A stretch of DNA of 64,000 bases from Raphanus sativus (Eukaryota > Streptophyta > Magnoliopsida > Brassicales > Brassicaceae), in the NCBI RefSeq assembly GCF_000801105.2, contig NC_079518.1:13338106-13402105 (forward strand), written 5' to 3'. The position numbers were made by a program, and so were the translations under genes. Each line of letters begins with the position of its first letter. The first letter of the stretch is position 1. Shown one piece after another: positions 49,956 through 62,649 of the stretch. The notes under the pieces were generated by a model. The model saw only the letters and a list, made by a program, of their open reading frames with translations. It was not told the DNA's origin and ran no database searches.

Positions 49956-50663
49956 AGAAGGCAATACACTTGAGAGAGATATCTTATTGTTTCTGGTTTA
50001 TTACTACTGTGTTTTGTGTTTGCATTCAACAAACATGAGTTTTGGTTTTCAGACCGTTTCTTGGATTATTTCTTATTTCAGTATTTTCTCAAAGGCTAGG
50101 CGTTTTATGGTCTCGGATTCTCTCTTACAAGATGAATTCAATTGTTTCTTACCACAAAACTCGAAAAGCTTTGGACTTTGTGACGTGACCAAATAAATGC
50201 CTTTGAGAGATGTTTGTCTCTCACTAAATGAAATAATTTGCTGGTGTGTGAAGAACGTAGCATGGTGAGTTTGTGTTTAAGCTTTGCTCTTTTATTAATT
50301 AAGGGGTTTATCTAATAAAACTGGAGCGTTTGCATTGCTCAGAGAGTGGGAACAAGAAAACCTTCATTCCGTTCTGTAGTTCTCACATTTCCCCTCTTTC
50401 TTACGTTCTCTCTCTAAGTTTCTGTGATCAATGAAACAGGAAGACTGAGAAAAACTAAAGTATGTGGAAATTTTGAAGCTACACCCCTAAAGTCATTGGT
50501 GTGCAGTTATTGATAGGAATAAGAAAAACTAAAGTATGTGGAAATTTTGAAGCGTTACCACTAAAGTCATTGGTGTGCACTGTGCAGTTATTGACAGGAA
50601 TAAGAAAAACAAAGTACAGTATACTAAAGTACTGTATGTGAAAATTTTGAAATAAGCATCAGG
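49956..50663. other. eL32 3' flank with a short tandem duplication
   Basis: Probable 3' UTR to about 50240. 50455-50520 and 50521-50590 are near-identical (gaaaaactaaagtatgtgg, then attttgaagc, then taaagtcattggtgtgca), a direct duplication of about 67 bp with a partial third copy. No gene seen. Confidence 0.6.
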
Positions 50664-50922
50664 TAAGGACATCTCCAACACAATTCTATTTTTTACTATA
50701 AAATGGAGTAAAAATAAATATGGAGTAATAAATGTTTCAACCCAAGTTCATATTTCACTCTATTTTGAAGTTTATTTCATAAATGTAATAATCTATTTTT
50801 TGTTTGTTCATGATTCCATTATGGAGTAAAAAATGGAGTAGGATTTGAGCATTTTTATTTCATACTCACTTTTACTCTATTTTAGAGGAAAAAAATAAAG
50901 TTTTACATTGGATATGCTCTGA
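50664..50922. repeat. Short AT-rich repeat family, copy 4
   Basis: Begins gacatctccaacacaattc and ends acattggatatgctctg. Interior has the ctctatttt/atggagtaaaa pattern of the copies at 28552 and 29101. About 14-22 kb from the other copies, so the family is dispersed. Confidence 0.6.
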
Positions 50923-53900
50923 GAGTCAGTCAATCAGTCAACTGAATCCGACGACTTGACTCAATTAATCACAGTTTATGTTGGACAGTTTTGATAAAGT
51001 TTCCTATTCTCACGTGTGTGCCCAAAAGGTAAACTAACAAAAGTAATTACATTATAAAATAAATTAACATAATATCTAAAATAGTTTTCGAAATATAAAA
51101 AAATAACAAAAATAATAAATGAAATTTAAAAAATACAAAACTTTGAAACAGTTAACTATAAAATTTAACACATAATATTCAAATTTAAGCTATATGTTAT
51201 TGAAAATATTCACAATAACATATACTATATATAAATTGAGGATATAAATTATTAAGAGTGTCCACATATCATTTTAAAGCACCAATGAAAATATGTTAAA
51301 TCACTGTTTTATTTATTATTATTTTTTTTGATATTGCTAAACAAATGTGTCTTTTAAAATATTGCACTAAATATTAAATTTAGTAAATGAATAAAAATTA
51401 TTAAATGGAATCAGTTTGATATTTATACTAAATATTTTGAAGATTAACATAAAACTAACTAACAGAAAATAAATCTTAAAGAATATATATATATTCTAAA
51501 AATAAAGACTGTATGAATTTAAAATCAATATAATTCTATATATTACTTTTTGAACTTTGGCTATATATTACATAAAGTGCTAACATATTAAAAGTTGAAG
51601 ATATAAGTCATTGGGAGCATTCACGTAAGATTTAACCACTAATTATATTATGACAAATCATTTTCTATTTTATTATTTTTTCAAAAATATCAATATTTCC
51701 AAAAGAATTGACCGTTTCAAAATAAAATGAAAATGAATATCAAATAAGGTCAAATAACAAATTAGAAATAAATTAACATAATATCTAAAATAATTTTTAA
51801 AATTTAAAATAAAAACTTACAAAATAATAAATGAATTTTAAAAATACAAGACTCTCAAACAGTTATACTACATAAATTTAACACATTATTTTCAAAATTA
51901 AGCTATATGTTATTTAAAATATTCACAATAACATATACTGTATATAAGTTGAGGATATAAATCATTAAAAGTGTCCACATATCATTTTAAAACACCAAGT
52001 AAAATATGTTAAATCACAGTTTTATTGATTATTTTCAAATTGTTGACATTGCTAAGAAAATGTGTCTTTCAAAATATTGCACTAAATATTAAATTTAGTA
52101 AATGAATAAAATTTATTAAATGAAATCAGTTTGATATTTATACTAAATATTTTGAAGATTGCACAAAATTAACTAACAGAAAATAAATCTTAAAGAATAT
52201 TTTTTTTAAATACAATACGAATTTTAAGTCAATATATTACTTAAAGTGCTTACATATTATTTATAATAATAATACCAAATCAGAATATTTATTTTTATTT
52301 TTAAGAAGCAAAATTTTAGAAAATGGTATATTTCAAAATAAAATTAAAGTTAAAATAAAGTAAACAAACAAAATGATTTTCATTAAACATAATTAACTTA
52401 GTACACATACTAAACATTTGAAAACTATTTTAAAAAAGTGACTAACTTGATATATATACCAACTATTTTAAAAATTAATGTCGGGAAGATTAATAAGTCC
52501 TAAAATATGTCAAGACATGAAAATAGCAAATACATCAAAATTGAAAAGTTAACTAATATAAAAATATTTAACCTACATAAATAAATAAAAGTCAAATTAG
52601 AATTTTGTATATTATTTTTTTGTTTATTTCTATTGGTATCGACTACAAAAATTGTCTAAATTTGTAATAAGTTACACAAATGTATAAAATACTACTAAAT
52701 AATGGTTAATTTTAGTTCTTTTTTATTGAGACAATTCATTTTTGGCATACAACAAATTTAGAATTTTTTTATTAAAAGTAAATGATGATTAGAATAATCT
52801 ACTTGTGTAAGACACATAATTGTGTTTGATTGATAATAAACAGTTTATAAGTTGTAACTCATAAATAAAATATTTGGTATACTAAGTCTTTGGACGATTG
52901 ACATAAAATTTAGAAACAAACTTAAATATTATAAAATACCAAATTTTAAAATAAGTAAAAAACAAATAAATAAATAAATAAAAGGAAAATAAAAAGGAAC
53001 TAACTTGATATATATGCCAAATATTTCAAAAAATAATTATAAAAAGATTGATAAAAATTATGACCTAGAGTATGCCAAAAAATTCAAATAGCATATACAT
53101 CAAAAATAAAATAGATAACTAATATCAAATTTAACCTACAAAAGGTACGTCGGAATTGACTATATAAATTTTTGTTATTTTTATTGTTATCTACTTTAAA
53201 ATCAGATAAATTTATAATATGTTATAAAAATTAAAATAAAATAAAATGAAAGAAAATATTGTTGATTTTATTTCTTTTTCTGCTGAAGCAAAATTCAATC
53301 TTTGGCTAACAAAATGTATACAAAAAATTATTAAATAAATGATAGCAAAAATACTCTACTTGTGTAAGACATATATAGTTAATTAGGCTGTTTATTACCA
53401 TAATTATAATTCTATTAATGTGACTATATTAAGTTCTTACACATATGTTTTAAATTATAATTCAAATCTTCGTAGAAACTAATGACCTAGGCTTTTATGA
53501 ATGTGGGTGATTGGTTTTGTTTTTTTTAAAGGTCATAAACAATGTGGGTGATTGGTTGAGTTGTAATCTACAAACTTTTGTTTTTTTTAAAGGTCATAAA
53601 CAATGTGGGTGATTGGTTGAGTTGTATCTCTCTACTTTAACTTTATTTTTAAAACATTAAATTTTACAAATCATGTCGTAACTTTATTTTTGAAAGTTAA
53701 AACCTACAAAAAAATTCTATTATTTTTTCGAATCATACTTTAATTTTACTTTTAAAGCTACAGCAAAAAACCTAAAACAATTTTTTTCTTATCTATTTTA
53801 GACAAAAATTCTACGTCTTTGTTTTATATGCTGTAGAAACTGTAAAATTAAAAAAATATCTATAATACCAAATAAATTAGATAATCATAGTAAAAACATC

Positions 53901-55368
53901 TATAAATATTTTAATTTAATGATGTGTGTTTTAAAAGTTATTCAAATATTTTAAGCAACATAAATATTATTTACATATTACATCTTAAACAACAGTAAAC
54001 TTTGATAATTTATAAGAATCATTATAATTATTTTATATATACATCACATATTTCATTTGAAGTATCTACAGTATATACCTTACAACTACAATAAATTTAA
54101 CTACAACAAAAGTCTCTGCAGAAAAATCTACAATAACAACTCTACAGCTACAACCAACTTACCTATAGATAAATTTTTAAAACCAGAGTCGAACCAATTA
54201 TCACCAATAAATCTTATTAGTCTCATTATCTCTCATAAGTCTTTAATCCAATTCATTTATAAAAATATAATGAAGAAGCTACGTAACATATAAAATTAAA
54301 GATAATTTCACATCATTTCTATAAAAAAAAAGATATTTGAAGAACAATATTAATAAAATATATGAAAAATCTAAAGTCCTAAATATGTTCGCTAAATAAT
54401 TTAGTTGAAATTTATAATAATATTTACTATTAATACTGACATGAAAATATAATCTCACCTACGATAGAAAAGTAATATACAAAAATATTCAACATACATT
54501 TATAAATTGGAGTATTTAAAGATATTATTCAATAAACTAAAACATTGAAAATTTAACAAACTTCTAAAAATTAGGAAAAGCATTTATGAACTAATAAAAT
54601 TTCATAATCCAAACATTATTAATTTATACTATAATTAAATCAAGTGGAAGATAGATCTATGATTTTAGATTTTATATATCTTATTTCAGTAAAATAAAAT
54701 ATTACTTAACATTATTTTTAATTACAAATATATTCCCTTTTAAATATATAACAAGAAAAATTAATGGAATTTAAATTTCAAAACAAATATTTGTTATGAT
54801 TATAAATTGAATCTAAATATTGTACTATTATATATACATTTAAAAGAATTAAAGAATAGTATTTCAAGTATATATGCACACAACAAAATTACTTAATATA
54901 AATAAAAGTTAAGCATTATACCTATAGATTAGTCATTCATTTCATTCAAATAGAAAGATAGATAAATATATTTATAATAGCATAGTAGCAAGTCTAGCAA
55001 CTAATATACATTGAACAATCTATATAAACTTTTAAAAAAAGTACAACTGATATATATTTATAAAGACAACTTATACATTTACTTGTACAAAAAATAATCT
55101 AAAGAGTATTATTTTAAAGTGTATAATTTTATAAAATTTTAAATTTTAAATTTAAAATAATAAATTATATTTTGAAGAATTTTTATAATAAAATTATATA
55201 AACTATTATTCATAAGAATGAAAATAAATTATTAACATAGACTTGCACGGCAAGTAGAAAATCCAGTCAGTAACTAATTTAAAGACTTGGCAAAATGCAC
55301 CTACCTACTCCGACGACTTGACGCAAGACTTAAGCAAAATCAAGACAAATTGAGTTTTTGTTTTCCTT
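50923..55368. other. AT-rich repeat-laden intergenic region
   Basis: No gene seen in about 4.4 kb. 51056-51500 and 51768-52200 are diverged direct copies (shared aaattaacataatatctaaa, agctatatgttatt, gtgtccacatatcatttta) about 712 bp apart. 52780-52860 and 53330-53380 also share phrases (tctacttgtgtaagacat). A Helitron 3'-like end lies at 55244-55267 (cttgcacggcaag hairpin then aaatccag), which could close one or more of these repeats. Confidence 0.55.
53499..53640. repeat. Tandem repeat, unit about 61 bp
   Basis: The phrase aatgtgggtgattggttga recurs at about 53541 and 53602, with a partial copy at 53499. Each is followed or preceded by ttttgttttttttaaaggt. Two full copies are almost identical, a recent duplication. 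The gattggttgagttgta word has an inverted partner near 54125-54212 (ctacagctacaacc, accaattatcacc), hinting at a TIR element of about 0.7 kb. Confidence 0.65.
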
Positions 55369-55376
55369 TATATAAA
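55369..55376 (+). promoter_or_regulatory. TATA box of the receptor-like protein gene
   Basis: TATATAAA about 75 bp before the ATG at 55451, followed by a CA-rich leader (caacacacacttatcac). Spacing fits a start site near 55400. Confidence 0.6.
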
Positions 55377-55450
55377 GAGCTGCATAGACCATAATCAACA
55401 CACACTTATCACTTTCCACAGAAACACAAAAGAGAAGAAAAAAAAGGGTA

Positions 55451-57706
55451 ATGAAGATCCCAAACCACTATCATTGTTTATCTGGTATTTTTACCTTGTT
55501 ATTCTTGATTTTCCAAGTTTTGCACTCTTTTGCTTCTCCTGTGCTTCAATATTGCCGTCATGACCAGAGGGATGCTCTTCTTGAATTCAAACACGAGTTT
55601 TCGGTAAACAAATCCAACTCAATTCTGTCTTTAAGTTCATGGAACAAGAGTAGTGATTGTTGTTCTTGGGAGGGTGTCATGTGTGATGCTAAATCTGGCC
55701 ATGTGCTTTCACTCTACCTTGATTTCATCCCTCTAAACAACTCTTTGAAACCAGATAGTGGTCTTTTCAAACTCCATCATCTTCGTAACCTAACTCTTAG
55801 TAATTGCAATCTATCCGGAGAGCTTCCTTCCTCATTAGGAAACCTTTCTCATCTCACTAAACTTCACCTTTCCAAAAATCATCTAGTAGGTGAAATTCCA
55901 GCTTCACTCGGAAACTTAAACCAACTAAGAGACCTAAGCCTTGATAATAACCAATTCAGTGGAAATATTCCCTTTTCATTTGCCAACTATACAAAACTCT
56001 CTCATTTAATCATCTCAAATAATCATTTCACTGGTGAGTTCCCTCTTGTACTTCTAAATTTATCCACCAGTTTGTCCTACATAGTTATTAGCGACAATCT
56101 ATTTAAATCCACACTTCCTTCTGACATGAGTCAATTCCAACGCTTGAAAAATATTGATATGGGTGGAAATTCATTTTTCGGATATTTTCCTACATCCTTG
56201 TTTATGAATCCTTTGTTAGGAATTGTTAGTTTAAGGAAAAACCAGTTCAAGGGACCAATAGAATTTAGGAATGCATCTTCCTTTTCTAAGCTTCTTATTC
56301 TATTTCTTCAACAAAACAAATTTAACGGTCCTATCCCTAAATCCATATCAAAATTTTCTAATCTTAAAAATTTAGATCTTCACGACAACAGTTTCACTGG
56401 ATCAGTCCCCAATTTACCCAACCTCGAGTTTCTTGATCTTTCCTACAATAAGTTGGAAGGTGAAATACCAGGTCCGTTAGGAGACATGTTGGAGTTGATG
56501 CTTGCTCACAACTCTTTCAGCAGTTTTGGAAAAGCATTTGAACTGTCTGATTTGACGCACATCCAGTCAATGGATCTTAGTTCAAATTCTCTACGAGGAC
56601 CATTACCTAGTTGGATTTGCAAGCTTAGACCGTTACTCCTCTTAGATTTGTCCAAGAATAGCTTCGGCGGTTCCATCCCTCAATGTTTGAAGGATGCTAT
56701 TGTTGAACTCTCAACGCTAAATTTGCAAAACAACAATCTCAGTGGAATTCTTCCTCCAGATATATTTGTCAATGCTACAAACTTGGTGTCGGTCGACATC
56801 AGCGGCAACCAATTGGAAGGAAAACTTCCAAAATCTTTAATCAACTGCGTTTCGTTGGAGTTTCTAAATGTGAAAAGCAATAGAATCAAAGACGTGTTTC
56901 CATCTTGGCTGGGTTCTCTACCGTCATTAGATGTCCTAATCCTCCGAGAAAACGAACTATACGGGCCGTTGTATCATCCTCGTATGTCCATCGGGTTTCA
57001 AAGTCTAAAAATCATCGATTTATCACGTAACCACTTCAATGGAACTTTGCCACCTTTCTATTTTGCCAACTGGAGCGAAATCACCAATTCAACCAAAAGA
57101 GATACTGAATACATGGGAGATGGTTATAGCACTAATTCGATGGAAATGGTGAATAAAGGAGTCGATATGTTATTTGAGCTGATCCGGACAGACTTCGGAG
57201 GTATCGACTTTTCAGGAAACAACTTTTCTGGAAAGATACCTGAATCTATTGGACTGTTGAAGGGATTGCGTATTCTCAACTTGTCTAGTAACGGATTCAC
57301 AAGCAGTATACCTCAGTCGCTGGCAAATCTGACAAATCTCGAGGCATTAGACCTATCTCGGAACCAGCTCTCGGGTCGGATTCCTCAAAATCTTGCTAGG
57401 CTCTCTTTTTTGTCGATTATGAACTTCTCCCGTAACGATCTCCAAGGTCCGATACCACGAAGCACGCAGTTTGAAAGACAAAACTGTTCAGCATTCATGG
57501 ATAACCCTAGACTCTACGGTCTTGAAGATATATGTGGAAAATCTCATGTCCCTAATCCTACACCACAAGAACGTGAAGATCTTTCTGAGCCAAAAGAACA
57601 AGTGATTAGTTGGATATCTGCGGTGATAGCCTATGTACCTGGTGTGTTCTGCGGATTGGTGATTGGACATATCTACTCTCCTCAAATACACAAGTGGTTC
57701 ATGTAA
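55451..57706 (+). CDS. Leucine-rich repeat receptor-like protein (RLP)
   Basis: Cell-surface protein of the plant RLP family, which signals with SOBIR1/BAK1-type kinases in defence or development; the ligand here is unknown. Single exon, 751 aa. Signal peptide about residues 1-28 (GIFTLLFLIFQVLHSFA); N-terminal cap with CRHDQRDALLEFKHEF and WNKSSDCCSWEGVMCD; then plant-type LRRs (LxxLxxLxLxxNxLxGxIP), e.g. LRNLTLSNCNLSGELPSSLG and LKIIDLSRNHFNGTLP. A short non-LRR island lies at about 545-575 (STKRDTEYMGDGYSTNSMEM, V.KG), followed by the last repeats. Ends with an acidic spacer, TM helix (ISAVIAYVPGVFCGLVIGHI) and a short tail HKWFM; no kinase domain. N-glycosylation sites are abundant. Shorter than many RLPs (around 800-1000), so some repeats may be lost. 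Not in the remembered Arabidopsis order here, so likely transposed. Confidence 0.93.
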   Translation: MKIPNHYHCLSGIFTLLFLIFQVLHSFASPVLQYCRHDQRDALLEFKHEFSVNKSNSILSLSSWNKSSDCCSWEGVMCDAKSGHVLSLYLDFIPLNNSLKPDSGLFKLHHLRNLTLSNCNLSGELPSSLGNLSHLTKLHLSKNHLVGEIPASLGNLNQLRDLSLDNNQFSGNIPFSFANYTKLSHLIISNNHFTGEFPLVLLNLSTSLSYIVISDNLFKSTLPSDMSQFQRLKNIDMGGNSFFGYFPTSLFMNPLLGIVSLRKNQFKGPIEFRNASSFSKLLILFLQQNKFNGPIPKSISKFSNLKNLDLHDNSFTGSVPNLPNLEFLDLSYNKLEGEIPGPLGDMLELMLAHNSFSSFGKAFELSDLTHIQSMDLSSNSLRGPLPSWICKLRPLLLLDLSKNSFGGSIPQCLKDAIVELSTLNLQNNNLSGILPPDIFVNATNLVSVDISGNQLEGKLPKSLINCVSLEFLNVKSNRIKDVFPSWLGSLPSLDVLILRENELYGPLYHPRMSIGFQSLKIIDLSRNHFNGTLPPFYFANWSEITNSTKRDTEYMGDGYSTNSMEMVNKGVDMLFELIRTDFGGIDFSGNNFSGKIPESIGLLKGLRILNLSSNGFTSSIPQSLANLTNLEALDLSRNQLSGRIPQNLARLSFLSIMNFSRNDLQGPIPRSTQFERQNCSAFMDNPRLYGLEDICGKSHVPNPTPQEREDLSEPKEQVISWISAVIAYVPGVFCGLVIGHIYSPQIHKWFM

Positions 57707-58204
57707 AAGTTCCCTCCAAAGCAAGCGCAAAAACGGTGGCCAGAACTGCATGTTGGGCATCATCTCTCTTTAAGTGTTTGTGAAGCATATTATATATGTG
57801 TGTGTGTGTTCTCCAGATGTACTTTTTATGTTTTACGATTTTGTAGTAAAACGTCTTTGGTTTGGTGGCATTTGCTCTTAAATTGACAATGCATTCAGAA
57901 ACTTCTTCCTACGTAAAATCAAAACGTGTGAGCATGTATGTTTGAATTTTAACATGTGCTGTGTGTGTATATATTATATGGTTATTTTGAGTGCTATATG
58001 ATTATTTTGATTTTACCATTTTGTAGAAACTATTAACCCACGTCGTTCTAAGTCTTCCTTATCAAAACTTTCCAAGTCAAAAAGCCCAACGGAAACTTTT
58101 CTTGCTCTAAATGTTGAGAGGAAAAAGTGTCTTTACACATTAGCTTTTCACACACGTCACTCTTGTTATTATGTGTTATTAGGGGCTGAGAGTTTTAATT
58201 AAAA
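57707..58204. other. RLP 3' flank
   Basis: Probable 3' UTR with a (TG)n run at about 57797-57810, then AT-rich sequence up to a Helitron end. No gene seen. Confidence 0.5.
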
Positions 58205-60368
58205 CTAGAATTTGATACGTGTCTCCGCGTGGATGTTAGATTTAACTTGTGATTAATTAAATTTTATAAGTTATTAGTTTTAGAAAATACCATTTATATT
58301 TTTATGTTTTGTAAACTCAATTTAGAACAAAATATATTATTTTATAATATATATGTTTGATCATGATTTTTTAATTTGTATATAATATTATATCTATAAT
58401 TTTATAATTTATATTATATCTATAATTTTATACTTTTATGTAATTTATCTTGGTTATATAAAAATAACATTACATAAAACTAATTCAACCAATGAAAAAA
58501 AAGATACACTATTTTTTAACTGGTTAAAAGTTTTAAATGACATTAAATTTTCTCTAGAAAATTGAGAACATCACTTATTTTGAAACAAAATCAAAATCCT
58601 TAAAAATCACTTAAAATGATACGGAGGAAGTATACAATTTGTATTTTTATTTTCACCACAAAGAAATAACAATCATAAATTACACAAAAAATATTGTAGT
58701 TCACTTTATACATATAATAAACAACAACCTTAATTGGAATAATATCTATATATTAACTAATAAAAATCTAAATTGGAATGTTAGATTTGTAGAGAATCAC
58801 AGTAGATTAGTTTTTTTACATTATTATTTTTGGGAAATTATTATTTCAAATCTAATGGTTAGTATATTCCTCTTTTATATCCGAAAACATCTATATATAT
58901 ATATATTAAAATTTTAAAAATCTAAATTGGAATATGTGATTTGAAGAAAATCATGATAGATTAGTTTTATTCCATATAATATTATACAGGTAATTGTAAT
59001 TGCAAATTAATTAAGTTTGATTGTAGGTATATATATATTGGTGAAGTCTGTTAAATATATTGGTAAATATTAGTACATAAGATCGCAATATTTGTGGAGT
59101 GGGTAACACTGCACTCTAGAAAATTAATAAAGACCATCGTATATCGTGATGTACCAATTAAACACCACGCACCGGTTTAGAAGCAATTTTCTCTTGCTAA
59201 ACTATTTAATTCTTTTAATTATTTATATCTTATATACTAATTATAGATGAAGTGCTTGCAAAAAAACTCTTTACAACTAGTTTTATAAATTGTTTTATCA
59301 AACTATATTTATAAATAATTATGCAATACTATATGTCGAGATTGTGTTTTTCTTTTCAGCACAACCCATTATAATTAATTAATTTAAATATTTGATTTTA
59401 AATGATGTGGTAGAATATGTAAATAATAAATAAAGGAAATGGCTAGATATGTAAATAAAATAAAATATTTGATCTGATATCCGTGTTTCTAAACAAATCT
59501 CATTTAGTCTGCTATTCAAGTTTCCAAACGACATAATTTGTAAATAAAAAATGAATTCAATGGCTAAATGTGTAAAAAAATATTTAATCAGCTATTCGTG
59601 TTTCCAAACAGATTTCATTCAATCTATTATCCAAGTTTTCAAACAGTACCAGAATATACTTCAGTTTTAATAATATATATCTTGGTTAAGAAAATGCAAA
59701 ATTTTATGTAGTTTATCTTGATTATATAAAATAGCATTAAATAAAACTAGTTCAACCAATGAAAAAAAAGATACACTATTTGCAATTGGTTAAAAGTATT
59801 AAATGACATTAAATTTTGTCTAGAAAAGTGAGAATATCACTTTTTGAAACAAAATCAAAATCCTTAAAAACCACTTAAAGTGATACGGAAGAAGTATATA
59901 TTACAGTTTTGTGTTTTTATTTTTACCACAAAGAAACAACAACCATAAATTACACAAAAAATATTGTAGTTCACTTTATACATATAATAAACAACAACCT
60001 TAATTGGAACAATATCTATATATTTACTAATAAAAATCTAAATTGGAATGTTATATTTGTAGAAAGTCACAGTAGATTAGTTTTTTACATTATTATTTTT
60101 GGAAAATTATGATTTCAAATCTAATGGGTAGTATATTCCTCTTTTATATCCGAAAACATCTATATTAAAATTTTAAAAATCTAAATTGGAATGTTTGATT
60201 TGAAGAAAATCAGAATATATTAGTTTTATTCCATATAATAATATACAGGTAAATGTGATTGCAAATTAGTTAAGTTTGATTGTAGGTATATGTTAGTTTT
60301 ATTTCATTTAATCTATTATCCAAGTTTCCAAACAGTACTAAAAAATATTTCAGTTTTAATAATATAGA
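58205..60368 (-). mobile_element. Minus-strand Helitron with internal duplication
   Basis: On the minus strand the 5' end TCTATATTATTAAAACTG begins at 60368 and the 3' end is at 58205 (plus strand CTAGAATTTGATACGTGTCT, with a GC-rich cgtgtctccgcgtgg just inside). A and T flank it. 58435-58990 and 59700-60330 are diverged direct copies of about 550-600 bp (shared ttcaaccaatgaaaaaaaag and ttacacaaaaaatattgtag). A second 5'-end-like sequence is at about 59650-59680, so one Helitron may have inserted beside or into another. No helicase coding; the ORFs at 58639 and 59909 are repeat copies, not genes. Confidence 0.7.
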
Positions 60369-61460
60369 TAGATACTTCAATTTTTATAATACAAATATGC
60401 GAACATGACCCGCCGCATGGTGAATACGCGTCAAAGTTTTAGAAACCGATGTGGATTTGTTTTTCTTTTGAAGCAGGGGAGGATGCAGGTCACCCACTTA
60501 TGCCAACAAGATCGGCCTCTCTCGATCTAGTTGAGCAAGAACTAGTTACATGTCGTGCGGATTATCATATAGTTGGGTGAGAGTACTCAATGCTAATAAT
60601 ATGATATGTAAGACCCGATCCTGGATTTCTCAATCCAACCAGACCGTGACTCACCTAATCTTCTAAGTGTTGATTTCCGATTTTTATGTCCAATAGTTTC
60701 CAAGTCATTTTCAAGTATTTGAGGTTCATCCATATGATTCAATACACAAGCGGAAACTAAGATAAACATGTTCATTGTAAAATAACATCAAGTCATTACA
60801 TCATTTAGTTTGCACACTAGGCTAACACATAAGTTGCACAATAGTGTTGGAATCAATGTTGGGCGCTCTAGTGAGCCCCAACACTTGTCTGAATCCGTCA
60901 GGAATAACAATGTAGATTTGAAGGCAATCATCAAGGAGATACGAAGAACTATTCTTAATTTTTAGTGTTCTTGGACCAGAGTTTTTTCTTTTCTTTTCTA
61001 GAGTTGTGGTGTTGCCTTATAGAAATCAATCATACAAAACCTTATTGCTAGATAATATATACTTTGAGCTCATGCGTAGTGATTTAATCATTACATAAAT
61101 TGGCCAACAACAACAGTCTCAAAGTCTCAGAACCTGAGAGAACAAAAAAACAACAATAGACAAGTAATGGTACAGAGCGAAAGGGAAGACTATGCAGACA
61201 TGCCTGCTAATATGAAGACTACTACTAGAAGCTGAGTTCTATTTCATATGAGAAAAGGTATGTTTTGTGTTCTTAAGTGAAAGAGAGAGAGAGAGACATT
61301 CATTACATTTAGCATATTGCAGCTTCTGACTTCATAGGCGACGACTCAAGTTTCTGCGAATGAACAGAAGAGGAGGGTCACAGACACATGAGCTAAAGAA
61401 TCATAAGCAGACAAACGAATCTCATAAAAATAAAGAAGTTGGGAAAGGGTGTACCTGAGC
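60369..61460. other. Intergenic, possible old transposon pieces and 3' UTR
   Basis: 60440-60900 is less AT-rich and includes tgtaagacccgatcctgg, a start reminiscent of LTRs, but no matching second LTR or coding was found. 61060-61460 probably includes the 3' UTR of the minus-strand gene ending at 61461; a (GA)n tract lies at about 61282-61296. Confidence 0.4.
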
Positions 61461-62649
61461 TTATCTACTGGATCCTGTCATCACATCAAACAAGCCACAA
61501 CAACTTAACCATGAGGTTCTTTGCGCAACTCCATGTGTTGGTCGCACGGGATCCTACGAGAACAACTGAGTTTAGTCTTTTTATTGGTAAACATAGTCAA
61601 CACAATCCAAAATAGGTTTAACAATGAGAATCTCACCTCTTCCACATGAGAAATGACAACTTGAGACTCTTTGCTCCCTTCAGGAACACATTTTTTTAGT
61701 TCTTTTTTATCAGAGCCAGTCGTGCTTGAAGACGCCTGCTTACTCTCATCAGATGCAAGAGAAGCTTCAGCGGCAGACGAGGTCACAACAATGTTCTCAG
61801 TCTCTGGATCACTAGGTGTAGTTGAATCCATCAAACCGGCATTCTCTACAATCGCATTAGCAGTAGAACCAATAAAGGGAGCGTCTCCAGCAACTGGAAC
61901 AGGTTGACTTGGCACAGTGATGATCACTTCAGTCTCCTCCTTGACTTCATGGGATTCATCATCATCAGAGCTGCTGCTACCACTACCACTACCGCTACTG
62001 CTGCTGTTGCTGCTAGAGCTCTTGTCATGATCATGGCTTGAATCAGTGATCTCTACACGCTGCTCATTAGTATCCAACCCTGTTTCCTTTACGATTCTGA
62101 CAGCTTCTTCCTCGGTAGATCCTGCTTTTTTAACAAATCTAATCAGTTTCAGAACAGACAAAACAATATTAGACTATCACACAACTTATTGACTCTCTAT
62201 TTCAAGTCAAATCCACACTCTAAAAGAGTCAAACCTGGAAACACCAAACTAGAACAGTAAAAGCATCAGAGATCCACAGGAAACAGCAAAAAAGATATAA
62301 ACTTTCAATCATAAATCATGGAATCTGACAGACAAAAATATTTTAAAAAATTAGCCAGAAAACCCAAAGATTTACAGTGAGTGATATTAAAAAGAAAGAG
62401 TTATCCATTTTGTTTGGATCAATGAGCACAACAACAAAAATCCAAACTTTGAAGAATCTAAATAGAGAGAATAATTGAAATAATTGAGACAGAGAGACAG
62501 ACAAGCAAAAAAAAAAAGAAGCAAAAGAGATGATGGGGATTGTGAAAAAGATGTAAACTTTCACCATGGTTGATTGATTTGAGAGTAGAAGAGGCTTCTT
62601 GTTGCTGCTTTTTCTTGGCGGCTTTCCTTTTCTTAGCACCGGAAGGCAT
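61461..62649 (-). CDS. Conserved plant Ser-rich protein of unknown function
   Basis: Three exons: 62649-62565, 62121-61637, 61553-61461, phases consistent, 220 aa. The lysine-rich start MPSGAKKRKAAKKKQQQEAS suggests nuclear or nucleolar targeting. After the first intron: STEEEAVRIVKETGLDTNEQ, then a Ser/Gly/Asp tract (about residues 60-85), an acidic segment, a low-complexity Ser/Thr/Glu region and the C-terminus DPVRPTHGVAQRTSWLSCCG, LFDVMTGSSR. The final Ser-Trp-Leu-Ser-Cys-Cys-Gly-Leu-Phe motif looks conserved and could be a membrane-association or lipidation site; that is a guess. The likely Arabidopsis counterpart is At4g18070 by order. The last exon is too short and out of the obvious ORF, so it was found by splice sites. 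No known domain recognised. Confidence 0.8.

Noticed and set aside
58639..58917. Small protein gene (92 aa) with a conserved second copy at 59909-60112
   Set aside because: The similarity is explained by the duplicated noncoding Helitron segment. Substitutions and indels show no coding pattern, and the composition is that of AT-rich DNA.
60600..60900. Solo LTR suggested by tgtaagacccgatcc
   Set aside because: No matching end, no 5-bp target duplication and no second LTR found, so not called.
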